A stretch of 64,000 nucleotides of DNA from Pseudomonas cuatrocienegasensis (lineage in GTDB: Bacteria; Pseudomonadota; Gammaproteobacteria; Pseudomonadales; Pseudomonadaceae). Position numbers and translations under genes: made by a program. Of the stretch, positions 17,685-26,878 are shown in pieces. Where the stretch lies: the NCBI RefSeq assembly GCF_900110925.1, contig NZ_FOFP01000017.1, positions 1-64,000 of the forward strand. The letters are read 5' to 3'. Each line of letters begins with the position of its first letter. Position 1 is the stretch's first letter. The notes under the pieces are model-generated. The model ran no database searches and was not told the origin of the DNA. It was given only the letters and a program-made list of their open reading frames with translations.

Positions 17685-18557
17685 ATGAAAATCTGCCGCT
17701 TTAATCACAACCGCATAGGCGTCGTTCAACAAGACGCTGTTTACGATGTCAGCCACTTGTTTGAGCGCCACCTGCACTGGCCCGCGCCCCTGGGTGACGC
17801 GGTTATCAGCCAACTGGAAAGCGTGTTGGAGCGGGTGCGCGAAGAGTTTTCCAGCCTCCAGCCGCTCAAACTCAGCGAGGTGCGCCTGGACAGCCCGGTG
17901 GCCAACCCCGGCAAGATCATCGGCGCGCCAGTGAACTACCACGCGCATATCGATGAGGCCAACCGCGACAACGAAATCAACAACGGCAAAACCTTCACAA
18001 CCCTGGAAGCCTATGGGCTGTTCCTCAAAGCCAACAGCTCGCTGATCGGTACCGCCGACGAGATCCAGTCGGCATTTGCCGGGCGGCGTACCGACCACGA
18101 AGTTGAACTGGCCGTGGTCATCGGGCGCACCGCGCGGCATGTATCGGTCGACACCGCCCTGGACTACGTTGCCGGCTACACCATCGGCCTGGACATGAGC
18201 GTGCGCGGCGGCGAAACCCCCTGCTACCGCAAGTCCCCCGACACCTACAGCGTGCTCGGGCCATGGCTGGTGACCCCCGACGAGATTGCCGACCCCGACA
18301 ACCTGGACCTTAGCCTGCACGTCAACGGTGAGCTGCGCCAACAGGCCAACACCGGCCTGCTGATCCTCAATGTGCGCCGCGTGATTGCCTATGCCAGCGC
18401 CCTGTACACCCTGCATCCCGGTGACGTGATCATGACCGGGACCCCGGCGGGCGTAGGCCCGGTGCTGCCCGGCGACACGCTGACGGCGTACGTCGAAAAC
18501 ATCGCGACCTTTGATATCCGCGTCGCCCGCCAATTTGCCGACCAGGTCGAGGGCTAA
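17685..18557 (+). CDS. FAH-family hydrolase (maleyl/fumarylpyruvate hydrolase candidate)
   Basis: A 290-residue fumarylacetoacetate-hydrolase-fold enzyme. The metal site motif DHEVELAVVIG is at about residues 143-153, and MTGTPAGVGP near the C-terminus is typical. Directly after gentisate dioxygenase, it should split maleylpyruvate or fumarylpyruvate into pyruvate and a C4 acid. No glutathione-dependent isomerase is in the window; together with the aconitase-type pair this favours direct hydrolysis of maleylpyruvate to maleate (inference). Confidence 0.82.
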   Translation: MKICRFNHNRIGVVQQDAVYDVSHLFERHLHWPAPLGDAVISQLESVLERVREEFSSLQPLKLSEVRLDSPVANPGKIIGAPVNYHAHIDEANRDNEINNGKTFTTLEAYGLFLKANSSLIGTADEIQSAFAGRRTDHEVELAVVIGRTARHVSVDTALDYVAGYTIGLDMSVRGGETPCYRKSPDTYSVLGPWLVTPDEIADPDNLDLSLHVNGELRQQANTGLLILNVRRVIAYASALYTLHPGDVIMTGTPAGVGPVLPGDTLTAYVENIATFDIRVARQFADQVEG

Positions 18558-18560
18558 CCG

Positions 18561-19010
18561 ATGCGCGAATTTCGCTACGAACGCCTGCTGCAATGGAGCG
18601 AGTGCGATCCCGCCGGGATCATCTTCTTTCCCCACTACGCCCGCTGGATGGTCGAAGGGGTCAACCTGATGTTTCTCGCCATGGGCATCGACCCCAATGC
18701 CGTGACCGAAAACGGCATGCAAGGTGGGCTGCCCTCGACGGGCTTCAGCATGCAGTTTCTGGCCCCCGCCAAGCTGCATGATCAGCTTGTTCACGAGATT
18801 GTGGTCAGCCGGCTGGGCAGTAAATCCCTGAGTTTCAAACACCGATTTATGCGCGCTGAGCAATGCCTCGCCGAGGCAGAAGAGGTGCGTGTCTGGGCTG
18901 AAAGCGACGCCTCTGGCATGCGCGCTATCGCTGTACCCGCGCCCGTCAGAGCGCTGCTTGAAAGTAATGAGTTCCTCACCCACCCGCTGGTTATATCGCC
19001 CGCGCATTAA
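18561..19010 (+). CDS. 4-hydroxybenzoyl-CoA-thioesterase-family acyl-CoA thioesterase
   Basis: A 149-residue hot-dog-fold thioesterase with the signature ECDPAGIIFFPHYARW at about residues 14-29, including the catalytic Asp. It starts three bases after the FAH gene stop. It is followed by a BKACE enzyme and a carnitine-dehydrogenase-like enzyme; the same three activities form the bacterial L-carnitine pathway, where the thioesterase releases betaine from betainyl-CoA. Here an aryl or acyl CoA ester is a likelier substrate. Confidence 0.85.
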   Translation: MREFRYERLLQWSECDPAGIIFFPHYARWMVEGVNLMFLAMGIDPNAVTENGMQGGLPSTGFSMQFLAPAKLHDQLVHEIVVSRLGSKSLSFKHRFMRAEQCLAEAEEVRVWAESDASGMRAIAVPAPVRALLESNEFLTHPLVISPAH

Positions 19011-19046
19011 TCGATCGCACCGTTCATTACACAAGGAATACGCACC

Positions 19047-19934
19047 ATGGCAAGAAAAGTGATTGTCACCATCGCCCCCACCGGCGGCATGGCCAAAAAA
19101 TCGCAGAACCCCTACCTGCCCACCCAGCCCGAGGAAATCGCCGAGTCGATCTACAAGTGCTACCAGGCAGGCGCCTCGGTTGCCGCCATCCATGCGCGCC
19201 GCCCCGATGATGAAGCCACCTGCAACCCCGCGATCTACAAAGAGATCAACCGCCTGGTGCGCGAGCGCTGCGACATTGTGATCAACAACTCCACCGGTGG
19301 CGGGGTGGATGGCGACCTGCTGATCGAACGCAGCGATGGCATGTTCGAGATTGATTTCGAGGAGCGCATCAAAGGCCTCGACGCGGGTGCCGAAACCGCC
19401 ACCTTCGACGGCTTCACCGTCACCGCCTCCTTCGGTGGCCGTGAAATCATCAACCCCACCACACCGTCGCAGTGCGACCGTTTGGCGGCGCGTTTCAAAG
19501 AGCGCGGCATCAAGCCCGAGTGGGAGGTCTTCAACCCTGCGCATATCGTGCAAGACATGCTGCGCCTGATCAAAGCCGGCTTCGACAAGCCGCCGTACTA
19601 CGTCAACATCGTGCTGGGCGCTGAGCGCGGCTTCCAGGGCGCCATGCCGTATACGCCGGAAAACCTGGCGATGATGGTCAGCCTCCTGCCGCCGGAGTCG
19701 ATCTTCTGCGTCTCGGCAATTGGCCAGGCGCAAGTGCCGGCGACCACCCAGGCGCTGCTGCTGGGCGGGCATGTGCGCGTGGGGTTGGAAGACAACCTGA
19801 TGTTCGCCAAAGGCCAACCCTCGACGAACGAGCAACAGGTCGAGCGCCAGGTGCGGATCATCCGCGAGCTGGGCCTTGAGGTTGCCACCCCTGCCGAAGC
19901 CCGGGCCATGCTCGGCTTGGCCGCCCTGGCCTGA
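19047..19934 (+). CDS. Beta-keto acid cleavage enzyme (BKACE, DUF849)
   Basis: A 295-residue TIM-barrel enzyme of the 3-keto-5-aminohexanoate cleavage family. These condense a beta-keto acid with acetyl-CoA to give acetoacetate plus a new acyl-CoA. Family landmarks are NNSTGG, EVFNPAHI and GGHVRVGLEDN. The usual HxH zinc pair reads AAIHAR here, so the first histidine is replaced by Ala; the glutamate in GLEDN is kept. This suggests a divergent subfamily. It sits between the thioesterase and the dehydrogenase, ten bases before the latter. Confidence 0.85.
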   Translation: MARKVIVTIAPTGGMAKKSQNPYLPTQPEEIAESIYKCYQAGASVAAIHARRPDDEATCNPAIYKEINRLVRERCDIVINNSTGGGVDGDLLIERSDGMFEIDFEERIKGLDAGAETATFDGFTVTASFGGREIINPTTPSQCDRLAARFKERGIKPEWEVFNPAHIVQDMLRLIKAGFDKPPYYVNIVLGAERGFQGAMPYTPENLAMMVSLLPPESIFCVSAIGQAQVPATTQALLLGGHVRVGLEDNLMFAKGQPSTNEQQVERQVRIIRELGLEVATPAEARAMLGLAALA

Positions 19935-19944
19935 GGTGTGCGCG

Positions 19945-20910
19945 ATGCCGCTGATTCCCCTGAAGAATATCAACACCGTAGGGCTGGCCGGTGCCGGTGC
20001 AGTGGGCTACGGCTGGGCGGCATTGCTCCTGGCGCGCGGCTACCGGGTGATCGCCTGCGACCCTGCCGAGCAGGCCCCGGCGTTGCTGGAGCAGGCCGTC
20101 GTGGCGCGCTGGCCATCGCTGCGGCGTCTGGGCATCGCCACCGGCGAGCAGCCACCGCTTGAGCGCCTGCAGTTCACCCGCTCGCTGGCGCAGATGGCCC
20201 AGGCCAGTGACCTGGTACAGGAAAATGCGCCTGAAAGCCCGGCCATCAAACAAGCGGTGATCAGTGAAATCGACGCGCACCTGCCTGCCGACCGGCTGAT
20301 CCTCTCCAGCAGCGGCGGCGTCCCGCCGTCCCAGTTGCAGTCTTACTGCCAGACGCCTGCGCGGCTGGTGCTCGGCCATCCGTTTCACCCGGCGCACATC
20401 ATCCCGCTGGTGGAGGTGGTTGGCGGTGAACAGAGTTCGCCTGAGGCCGTGGCGCTGGCCCTGCAGTTTTACCGGGGCTTGGGCAAACACCCGATCCATC
20501 TCAAGCGCGAGATGGTCGGCCACCTGTCCAACCGCTTGCAGTTTGCCCTGCTGCGCGAAGCGTCCCATTGCCTCGCCAGCGGCGTCGCCAGCGCTGCGGA
20601 TATTGATGCCGCCATGCGCTGGGGCCTGGGGCCACGCTGGGCGCTGATGGGCGGGCTGATGACCTTCAACCTGGCGGGTGGCTCGGGCGGTTTGAGCAGC
20701 CTGCTGGAGCGCTTTGGCGACGACATCCAGCACTGGTGGGATGCCCTGGCGCCGACCCAATTGACCCCCGCGGTGCGCACGGCTCTGGTGGCCGGGGCGC
20801 AGGAATTGACCGCAGATAAAACCAATGATGAGTGGGCGCAGTGGCGTGATGACACGCTTATTGAGTTCTTTCGCTTCGTATCGGATCACCCTTACCCAAC
20901 AGACCCGTAA
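19945..20910 (+). CDS. 3-hydroxyacyl-CoA dehydrogenase family, carnitine-dehydrogenase-like
   Basis: A 321-residue NAD-dependent dehydrogenase. The start at 19945 (MPLIPLKNINTVGLAG) follows the BKACE gene by ten bases; an earlier in-frame start lies inside that gene. The NAD motif GAGAVGYGW is near residue 16, and the GHPFHPAHIIPLVEVVGG segment matches the L-carnitine dehydrogenase branch. It should oxidise a 3-hydroxy acid to the 3-keto acid that the BKACE then cleaves. The order thioesterase-BKACE-dehydrogenase repeats the gene set of carnitine catabolism within an aromatic operon. Confidence 0.82.
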   Translation: MPLIPLKNINTVGLAGAGAVGYGWAALLLARGYRVIACDPAEQAPALLEQAVVARWPSLRRLGIATGEQPPLERLQFTRSLAQMAQASDLVQENAPESPAIKQAVISEIDAHLPADRLILSSSGGVPPSQLQSYCQTPARLVLGHPFHPAHIIPLVEVVGGEQSSPEAVALALQFYRGLGKHPIHLKREMVGHLSNRLQFALLREASHCLASGVASAADIDAAMRWGLGPRWALMGGLMTFNLAGGSGGLSSLLERFGDDIQHWWDALAPTQLTPAVRTALVAGAQELTADKTNDEWAQWRDDTLIEFFRFVSDHPYPTDP

Positions 20911-20968
20911 GCAACGCCCCTGAGTGGGCGCGCAAGCGCCGTTCGGAATCTCGAAGAGGCAGTTCAAC

Positions 20969-22699
20969 ATGAATGACACCGGATACATCAAGCAAGCAGA
21001 GATCATTCTGCGACACATCGAGGCCGTGCCGGCCTATGCGCGGTTGCGCGAGTTGCACGCGGACCCTGAGATGTTCGAGCGCGAAGCCCTGGGCATGATT
21101 CTCGAATCGGCTGCACGCTTTGCCGAGGAGGTGCTTTACCCCGCCAACCGTCAGGGCGATGCCCTCGGCTGCCGCCTGGAGAACGGCCGGGTGGTGACGC
21201 CTGCGCCCTACAAGGCGGCCTGGCAACAACTGGTCGGCCAGGGCTGGAACGCCATCGACCAGCCCGTGGAGTTTGGCGGCCAGGGGCTGCCCTCGTTCGT
21301 CAACGTGGCGTGCCGCGAACTCTTCGACCGCGCCTGCATGGCCATTGGCATGGTCACCGGCCCGCAACGGGCGGCCGCGTTGGTCTTGCTGGAGTACGCC
21401 AGTGCCGAGACCTGCACGCAATGGATCAGCAAGTTCGTCGAAGGCACCTGGTCGGCTTCCATCGGCATTTCCGAGCCAGACGCAGGCTCCGATGTGGGGC
21501 GCATCCGTACCCGGGCCACGCCCCTGGAGGACGGCGCGTGGCGCATTGACGGCGAAAAAATGTGGACCTCCTTTGGCGACAACGACCTGGTCGAGCGCAT
21601 CGGTTGCCTGCTGCTCGCCCGCACCCCTGATGCCCCCGCCGGCAGCGCCGGGTTGAGCCTGTTTCTGGTGCCCAACAGCTTGCCTGACGGGCACGGCGGC
21701 TGGCAGCCCAATGGCGTCTTCGTCCGCCGGATCGAAGAAAAGCTCGGCCTGCATGGCTCGCCCACCTGCGTCATGGGCTTTGAGGGCGCCCGCGCCGAGC
21801 TGCTCGGCACCCTCAATCGCGGGCTGCCGCAACTGTTTGTGATGATCCAGAACATGCGCACCCTGGTGGCTATCGAAGGCGTCGGCATTGCCTTTGGCGC
21901 CAGCCAAGTGGCCCATGCCTATGCACTGGAGCGGCGCCAGGGTGGCAACCCGCAACAGCCCGCCGTGGTGATCGCCGAGCACGCGGAAATCCAGCGCCTG
22001 TTGCTCAACATGCACAGCCGCGTCGAGGTCTTGCGCGCCCTGGTGCTTGAACTGGCGCTGAACCTGGACGTGCTGCCCTACCTGAGCGATGAACACGAAC
22101 GCGCGCAGACCCATGAGCTGACGCAGTGGTTGTTGCCGATTCTCAAAGCCACCTGCTCCGAGGCCGCGTTTGAGGTCTCCAGCGAGGCGATGCAGGTGCT
22201 CGGCGGTGCCGGTTACACCAACGAATGGCCGATTGAACAGTGGCTGCGCGACGCACGCATGATGTCGATTGCCGAAGGCGCCACCGGGATACAGGCGCTC
22301 GACTTGCTCCATCGGCGCCTGTGGCGTGGCAAAAGCGCCGGCCTGCTCAGCTTCCTGGCCGTGTCGCGGCGCGAGCTGGCCCAGGCCGACGCCGTGCTGG
22401 CGGCCCCGGCGCTGGCGCTACTGGCGCAACTGGAAAGCGCTGCCGCGCAGCTTCACGACTGGCAGCACACCCCGCGTGAAGCCGAAGCCGGGGCAACGGC
22501 CTTCCTGCAACTGGCCACCCTGGCCGCCACGGGCTGGATGGCCGTGCGGCTTGCCTCGCTGGCGGGCGACGACCCGCACACGCTGCGCCTGATCGCCCTC
22601 GGCCGTTACTGGTTGGTGGATCTGGAGGTGCGTGGGCAACGCCAGCTCGGCGAAGTGAACCTGGGGGCCGCACGGCTTTCCCTGTTCGCCTCGCTGTAA
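20969..22699 (+). CDS. Acyl-CoA dehydrogenase (DmdC-type, long form)
   Basis: A 576-residue flavin acyl-CoA dehydrogenase, longer than the usual 380-400 because it has extra N- and C-terminal segments as in 3-methylmercaptopropionyl-CoA dehydrogenase relatives. The start at 20969 has a GAGGC ribosome site; an earlier in-frame ATG at 20924 lacks one. Landmarks are ISEPDAGSDVG, MWTSFGD and the AEGATGIQ region with the likely catalytic Glu. It should introduce the alpha-beta double bond into an acyl- or aryl-alkanoyl-CoA; electrons would go by ETF to the quinone oxidoreductase at 25190. Confidence 0.88.
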   Translation: MNDTGYIKQAEIILRHIEAVPAYARLRELHADPEMFEREALGMILESAARFAEEVLYPANRQGDALGCRLENGRVVTPAPYKAAWQQLVGQGWNAIDQPVEFGGQGLPSFVNVACRELFDRACMAIGMVTGPQRAAALVLLEYASAETCTQWISKFVEGTWSASIGISEPDAGSDVGRIRTRATPLEDGAWRIDGEKMWTSFGDNDLVERIGCLLLARTPDAPAGSAGLSLFLVPNSLPDGHGGWQPNGVFVRRIEEKLGLHGSPTCVMGFEGARAELLGTLNRGLPQLFVMIQNMRTLVAIEGVGIAFGASQVAHAYALERRQGGNPQQPAVVIAEHAEIQRLLLNMHSRVEVLRALVLELALNLDVLPYLSDEHERAQTHELTQWLLPILKATCSEAAFEVSSEAMQVLGGAGYTNEWPIEQWLRDARMMSIAEGATGIQALDLLHRRLWRGKSAGLLSFLAVSRRELAQADAVLAAPALALLAQLESAAAQLHDWQHTPREAEAGATAFLQLATLAATGWMAVRLASLAGDDPHTLRLIALGRYWLVDLEVRGQRQLGEVNLGAARLSLFASL

Positions 22700-22732
22700 C
22701 CCCTTATCTACACAACCGCAGGGACTCACCTT

Positions 22733-23518
22733 ATGAGCGAATCAGCAGAAATCAGCTTCCAGATCGACGGCCACATTGCCCTGATCGGCATCAACCGCCA
22801 GCACAAACGCAATGCCATGCGCCAGGACATGTTCGAGCAAATCGGCGCTTATGTGGCCCAGGCGCAGCAAAAGGCCCGCGTAGGCATTCTCTTTGGCCAT
22901 GGCGACAACTTCTCCTCGGGGCTCGACTTGGGCGAGCACAAGGAGCGCACGCCCATCGACACCTTGCATGCCTCGCGGGCACAGGGCGCGATCATGAACC
23001 AGCTCGAACAGGGCCAGATACCCTGGATAGCGGCCCTCTCGGGCGCGACCATCGGCGCCGGGTTTGAGCTGGCGGCCGCCACCCATATTCGCGTGGCCGA
23101 CGAGTCGGCGTTTTTCGCCCTGCCCGAAGGGCGTCGGGGCATTTATGTCGGCGGCGGGGCGTCGGTGCGGGTGGCGCGGCTGATTTCCGTGACGCGCATG
23201 ATGGACATGATGCTCACCTCGCGCGTGCTCAGTGCCCACGAGGCGCTTGCCGCCAATGCCGTGCAGTACGTCGTGCCGGCCGGCAGCGCGCTGGCCAAAG
23301 CGCGCGAGCTGGCGGCCGTGATTGCCGAGAACTCGCCGATCAGCAACTTCGCCATCACCAACACCCTGCCGCGCATTCAGGACATGAGCCATGATGACGG
23401 CCTCTTTGTCGAATCCATCATGGCCGCGCTCGTGCAGTCCAGCCCCGAGGCCCAGAGTGGCCTGAAAGACTTTCTGGAGAAGCGCGCGCGCCGCCTGGAT
23501 ACCCCAAAAAGCGCCTGA
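22733..23518 (+). CDS. Enoyl-CoA hydratase/isomerase (crotonase family)
   Basis: A 261-residue crotonase. Both catalytic glutamates are recognisable: GAGFELAAA and ALPEGRRGIYVGG, corresponding to the two Glu of classical enoyl-CoA hydratase. It would hydrate the enoyl-CoA produced by the preceding acyl-CoA dehydrogenase. It lies 33 bases downstream in the same operon, ahead of the ligase. Confidence 0.88.
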   Translation: MSESAEISFQIDGHIALIGINRQHKRNAMRQDMFEQIGAYVAQAQQKARVGILFGHGDNFSSGLDLGEHKERTPIDTLHASRAQGAIMNQLEQGQIPWIAALSGATIGAGFELAAATHIRVADESAFFALPEGRRGIYVGGGASVRVARLISVTRMMDMMLTSRVLSAHEALAANAVQYVVPAGSALAKARELAAVIAENSPISNFAITNTLPRIQDMSHDDGLFVESIMAALVQSSPEAQSGLKDFLEKRARRLDTPKSA

Positions 23519-23562
23519 GTGAGCCCCAGCAAACAACTATAAAAACTGATATGGAGCCCGTT

Positions 23563-25116
23563 ATGGACTGGAGTAGAGCCACAACCTTCGGCGATATGGT
23601 CGATCAGGCTGTCGAGGCGTTCGGTGACAAGGTGGCGTTTCGTGACAGCCAGCGCGAGCTGAGCTTCCGTGGCTTTGCTGATGAAATTGCCGCGCTCGCC
23701 GGTGCGCTCCTGGCCCAGGGCGTGCGGCCGGGTGAGCGCATTGCCATCCTGGCGCAGAACCGCATTGAAGTGCCGGTGCTGCTGGGGTTGTGCCGCGCCG
23801 GGTTTATCCCCGTGCCGCTCAACTGGCGCCTGCCGGTGGAGGACTTAGCGCAGCTCTTGCTCGATTGTCAGCCGGCGGCGTTCTTCGTCGAGCAGCGCTA
23901 CCTCGATGGGCTAAGCGCGCTACCCGAGACGGGCATCCGTCTGACGGTAGCCATTGGCCGCGCGGCGCCGGGCCTGCCCAGCTATGCGGCGCTGCTCGCC
24001 GAGGCTGGCAGCGCGCGGCTGAGCCTGCCACTGGTCAGCCCGCAGGATGCAGCCTGCATCATCTACACCAGCGGCACCACGAGCGCCCCCAAGGGCGCGA
24101 TCCTCAGCCACGCCGGGGTGGTGAAAAACTGCTGCGATTGCGCCCGTGAAGCCATTGGCTTTCGCCCGGACGATGTCTCGCTGATGGTCATGCCGCTGTT
24201 TCATGTGGGCGGCATCTGGTACTACATGTTCCCCAGCCTGTTTTCCGGCTGCACGACCATCCTGCGTGAGCGCTTCGAGCCAGAGGAGGTCATTGCAGCG
24301 TTCCGCGTCGAGCCGATCAGCAATATCCATGTGGTCCCCACCATGCTCGCGGACCTGCTGAGTCGGCCGGCTTTCATCGCGGCGGCGAGCACCCTGCGGC
24401 TTATCATCTATGCCGGCTCCTCAATGCCCAGCGAGCTGCTGAGCCGCGCGATGTCCACCCTGAGCGGTTGCGAATTTGCCCAGGCCTATGGCTCTACCGA
24501 AGCCGGCAGCATCACGGCGTTGGGGCCGCAGGCGCACCGTCTGGCCGTCGATTACCCTGCCCAGCGGCGCTTGTTGCGCGCCTGCGGCAAGCCGTTGAGC
24601 GACACCGAAGTGCGCATCGAGTACAGCAGCGAGGCCAGCGGCGCAGACGTCGTGGGTGAGATTCTGGTGCGCAGCCCCAAGTTGATGCTGGGCTACTGGC
24701 GCCGCGATGAGGCCACTGAGGAGCGGTTTATCGACGGCTGGTTCAGGACCGGCGATTTGGGTTACCTGGATCAGGACGGCTACCTGTACATCGTCGATCG
24801 CAAGAACGACATGGTGATCAGCGGTGGCGAGAACATCTTCCCCTTCGAGGTGGAAGAAGTGTTGTGCGCCCATCCGCTGGTGCAGGAGGCGTCGGTGTTT
24901 GGCGTTGCCGACCCGCGCTGGGTGGAAAAACTGGTGGCCGCCGTGGTGCTCAAACCCGGCGCGAGCCTGACCCAGGCGCAACTCATCGACCACGCCCGCG
25001 CGCACCTGCCCGGCTACAAAACCCCGAAAGTCGTGCACCTCGTTGCCACGTTGCCCAAGAGCCCGGTCGGCAAGGTCCTGAGGAAGACCCTGCGCGAGCA
25101 ATTCGTCAATAGCTGA
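23563..25116 (+). CDS. AMP-dependent acyl/aryl-CoA ligase
   Basis: A 517-residue ANL-superfamily ligase. The P-loop IIYTSGTTSAPKGAIL is at about residue 166, YGSTEAG and the hinge region DRKNDMVISGGENIFP follow, and the catalytic Lys is in PVGKVLRK near the C-terminus. ATG 23563 is preferred over 23551 because GGAG lies seven bases before it. It should activate a carboxylic acid to its CoA ester and so open the side-chain oxidation sequence encoded upstream in this operon. Confidence 0.88.
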   Translation: MDWSRATTFGDMVDQAVEAFGDKVAFRDSQRELSFRGFADEIAALAGALLAQGVRPGERIAILAQNRIEVPVLLGLCRAGFIPVPLNWRLPVEDLAQLLLDCQPAAFFVEQRYLDGLSALPETGIRLTVAIGRAAPGLPSYAALLAEAGSARLSLPLVSPQDAACIIYTSGTTSAPKGAILSHAGVVKNCCDCAREAIGFRPDDVSLMVMPLFHVGGIWYYMFPSLFSGCTTILRERFEPEEVIAAFRVEPISNIHVVPTMLADLLSRPAFIAAASTLRLIIYAGSSMPSELLSRAMSTLSGCEFAQAYGSTEAGSITALGPQAHRLAVDYPAQRRLLRACGKPLSDTEVRIEYSSEASGADVVGEILVRSPKLMLGYWRRDEATEERFIDGWFRTGDLGYLDQDGYLYIVDRKNDMVISGGENIFPFEVEEVLCAHPLVQEASVFGVADPRWVEKLVAAVVLKPGASLTQAQLIDHARAHLPGYKTPKVVHLVATLPKSPVGKVLRKTLREQFVNS

Positions 25117-25189
25117 GCCACGCCCATCCGGCCAGCGCCTTGGCGCTGGCCGCGCGGCTCACCCCGTAACCTGAGAAGAACCCACGCCC

Positions 25190-26878
25190 ATGACGCCCCA
25201 CGAAATCCTTGCACACTATGGCCCCCGCGAGTCCATGGACTATGACGTTGTTATCGTCGGCGCCGGGCCGGCGGGCCTGGCGGCCGCCATCCGCTTGAAA
25301 CAACGCGCCGCCCAGAGTGGCCGTGAGATTTCCGTCGTGGTGCTGGAAAAAGGCTCGGAGCCGGGGGCGCATATCCTCAGCGGAGCGGTCATGGACCCGC
25401 GCGCGCTGACTGAGCTACTCCCCGACTGGCAGGCCCTGGGCGCGCCCTTGCTGCAGCCGGTTACGAACGATGAAGTGCTGCTGCTGAGCAAAACCGGCAG
25501 CCTGAAAATCCCCCAGGCCCTGGTGCCGAATAATTTTCATAACGCCGGCAATTACGTCATCAGTCTAGGCAGTGTCGTGCGTTGGTTGGCTGCCCAGGCC
25601 GACCGCCTGGGGGTCGAGATCTTCCCCGGATTTGCGGCGGCCGAGGTGCTCTATACCCCGGACGGCGCGGTTAAAGGAGTCGCCACCGGCCATATGGGCC
25701 TGGCAAAGGATGGCACGCCAACCGAAGCCTTCACCCTCGGTATGGAGTTGCACGCTAAGTACACAGTGTTTGCCGAGGGCGCGCGCGGGCACCTGGGGCG
25801 CGAGTTGCTGGAGCGCTTTCAACTGCAGCAGGGCAAAGCGCCGCAGAGCTTCAGCATCGGCCTTAAAGAGCTGTGGGAAATCCCTGCTGAACAGGCGCGG
25901 CCCGGCACCGTGATACACACCGCCGGTTGGCCGATGGATGCGCACACCTTTGGGGGTGGGTTTCTCTACCACCTGGCCGGCAACCAGGTCAGCCTGGGCC
26001 TGGTGGTTGGCCTGGACTACAAAAACCCTTGGCTGAGCCCCTTCGAGGAGATGCAGCGCTGGAAGACCCATCCGGCCATTCGTGCCCACCTCGCCGGCGG
26101 TAAACGGCTCAGCTACGGCGCGCGGGCGATTAACAACGGCGGGCTGGCGAGCCTGCCAAAAACCCAGTTCCCCGGTGGCGCCTTGATTGGTTGCGACGCC
26201 GGCTTGCTCAACGCCAGCCGCATCAAGGGCAGCCATGCGGCGCTCAAAAGCGGCATGCTGGTGGCCGATGCGCTGTTTGACGCGCTTGCCAGCGGTCGCC
26301 AGCATGACGAACTCAACGCCTATGCCCAGGCATTCGAGCAGAGCTGGCTGCATGACGAGCTTAAAGCCGCCAGCAACTTCAAGCCCTGGTTCAAAAAGGG
26401 CAGGGCAATTGGCATGTTGATGACCGGGGTCGAGCACTGGCTGTTGCCCAAGCTGGGCATTCACACCCCGCCGTGGGTGCTGAAGAACCCGGCAGCCGAT
26501 CACACCTATCTGCAGCCAGCCGCGGCGTACGCGCCGATCCGCTACCCCAAGGCCGACGGCACGCTCACCTTTGACCGCCTGAGTTCGGTGTTCATCAGTG
26601 ACACCCACCATGCCGACAATCAGCCGGCCCACCTCAGGCTGATCAACCCCAGCGTGCCTGTGGCGGTCAACCTGCAGCAGTACGCCGGCCCCGAGGCGCG
26701 CTACTGCCCGGCCGGCGTGTATGAGTATGTGGCGGACCCGGCGCAGGGCGGCGAGCGCTTGCAGATCAACGCGCAGAACTGCCTGCACTGCAAAACCTGC
26801 GACATCAAAGATCCCACCCAGAACATCCTGTGGACGCCGCCAGAGGGCGGCGGCGGGCCGAATTACGCGGCCTTGTAG
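25190..26878 (+). CDS. Electron transfer flavoprotein-ubiquinone oxidoreductase
   Basis: A 562-residue ETF-QO. FAD motif VIVGAGPAGLAAAIRLK near residue 18; C-terminal 4Fe-4S cysteines in RYCPAG and CLHCKTCDIKDPTQN. It moves electrons from ETF, reduced by acyl-CoA dehydrogenases, to ubiquinone at the inner membrane. Inclusion of a dedicated copy as the last gene of the operon supports the view that the acyl-CoA dehydrogenase here carries high flux. No etfAB genes are in the window, so the housekeeping ETF is presumably used. Confidence 0.95.
   Translation: MTPHEILAHYGPRESMDYDVVIVGAGPAGLAAAIRLKQRAAQSGREISVVVLEKGSEPGAHILSGAVMDPRALTELLPDWQALGAPLLQPVTNDEVLLLSKTGSLKIPQALVPNNFHNAGNYVISLGSVVRWLAAQADRLGVEIFPGFAAAEVLYTPDGAVKGVATGHMGLAKDGTPTEAFTLGMELHAKYTVFAEGARGHLGRELLERFQLQQGKAPQSFSIGLKELWEIPAEQARPGTVIHTAGWPMDAHTFGGGFLYHLAGNQVSLGLVVGLDYKNPWLSPFEEMQRWKTHPAIRAHLAGGKRLSYGARAINNGGLASLPKTQFPGGALIGCDAGLLNASRIKGSHAALKSGMLVADALFDALASGRQHDELNAYAQAFEQSWLHDELKAASNFKPWFKKGRAIGMLMTGVEHWLLPKLGIHTPPWVLKNPAADHTYLQPAAAYAPIRYPKADGTLTFDRLSSVFISDTHHADNQPAHLRLINPSVPVAVNLQQYAGPEARYCPAGVYEYVADPAQGGERLQINAQNCLHCKTCDIKDPTQNILWTPPEGGGGPNYAAL

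Noticed and set aside
17667..19976. Long open frame on the reverse strand (769 codons)
   Set aside because: It lies opposite three well-supported genes (FAH hydrolase, thioesterase, BKACE) and is a by-product of GC-rich codon bias; no domain was recognised.
20858..22312. 484-codon reverse frame
   Set aside because: Antisense to the acyl-CoA dehydrogenase gene, with no motif or ribosome site.
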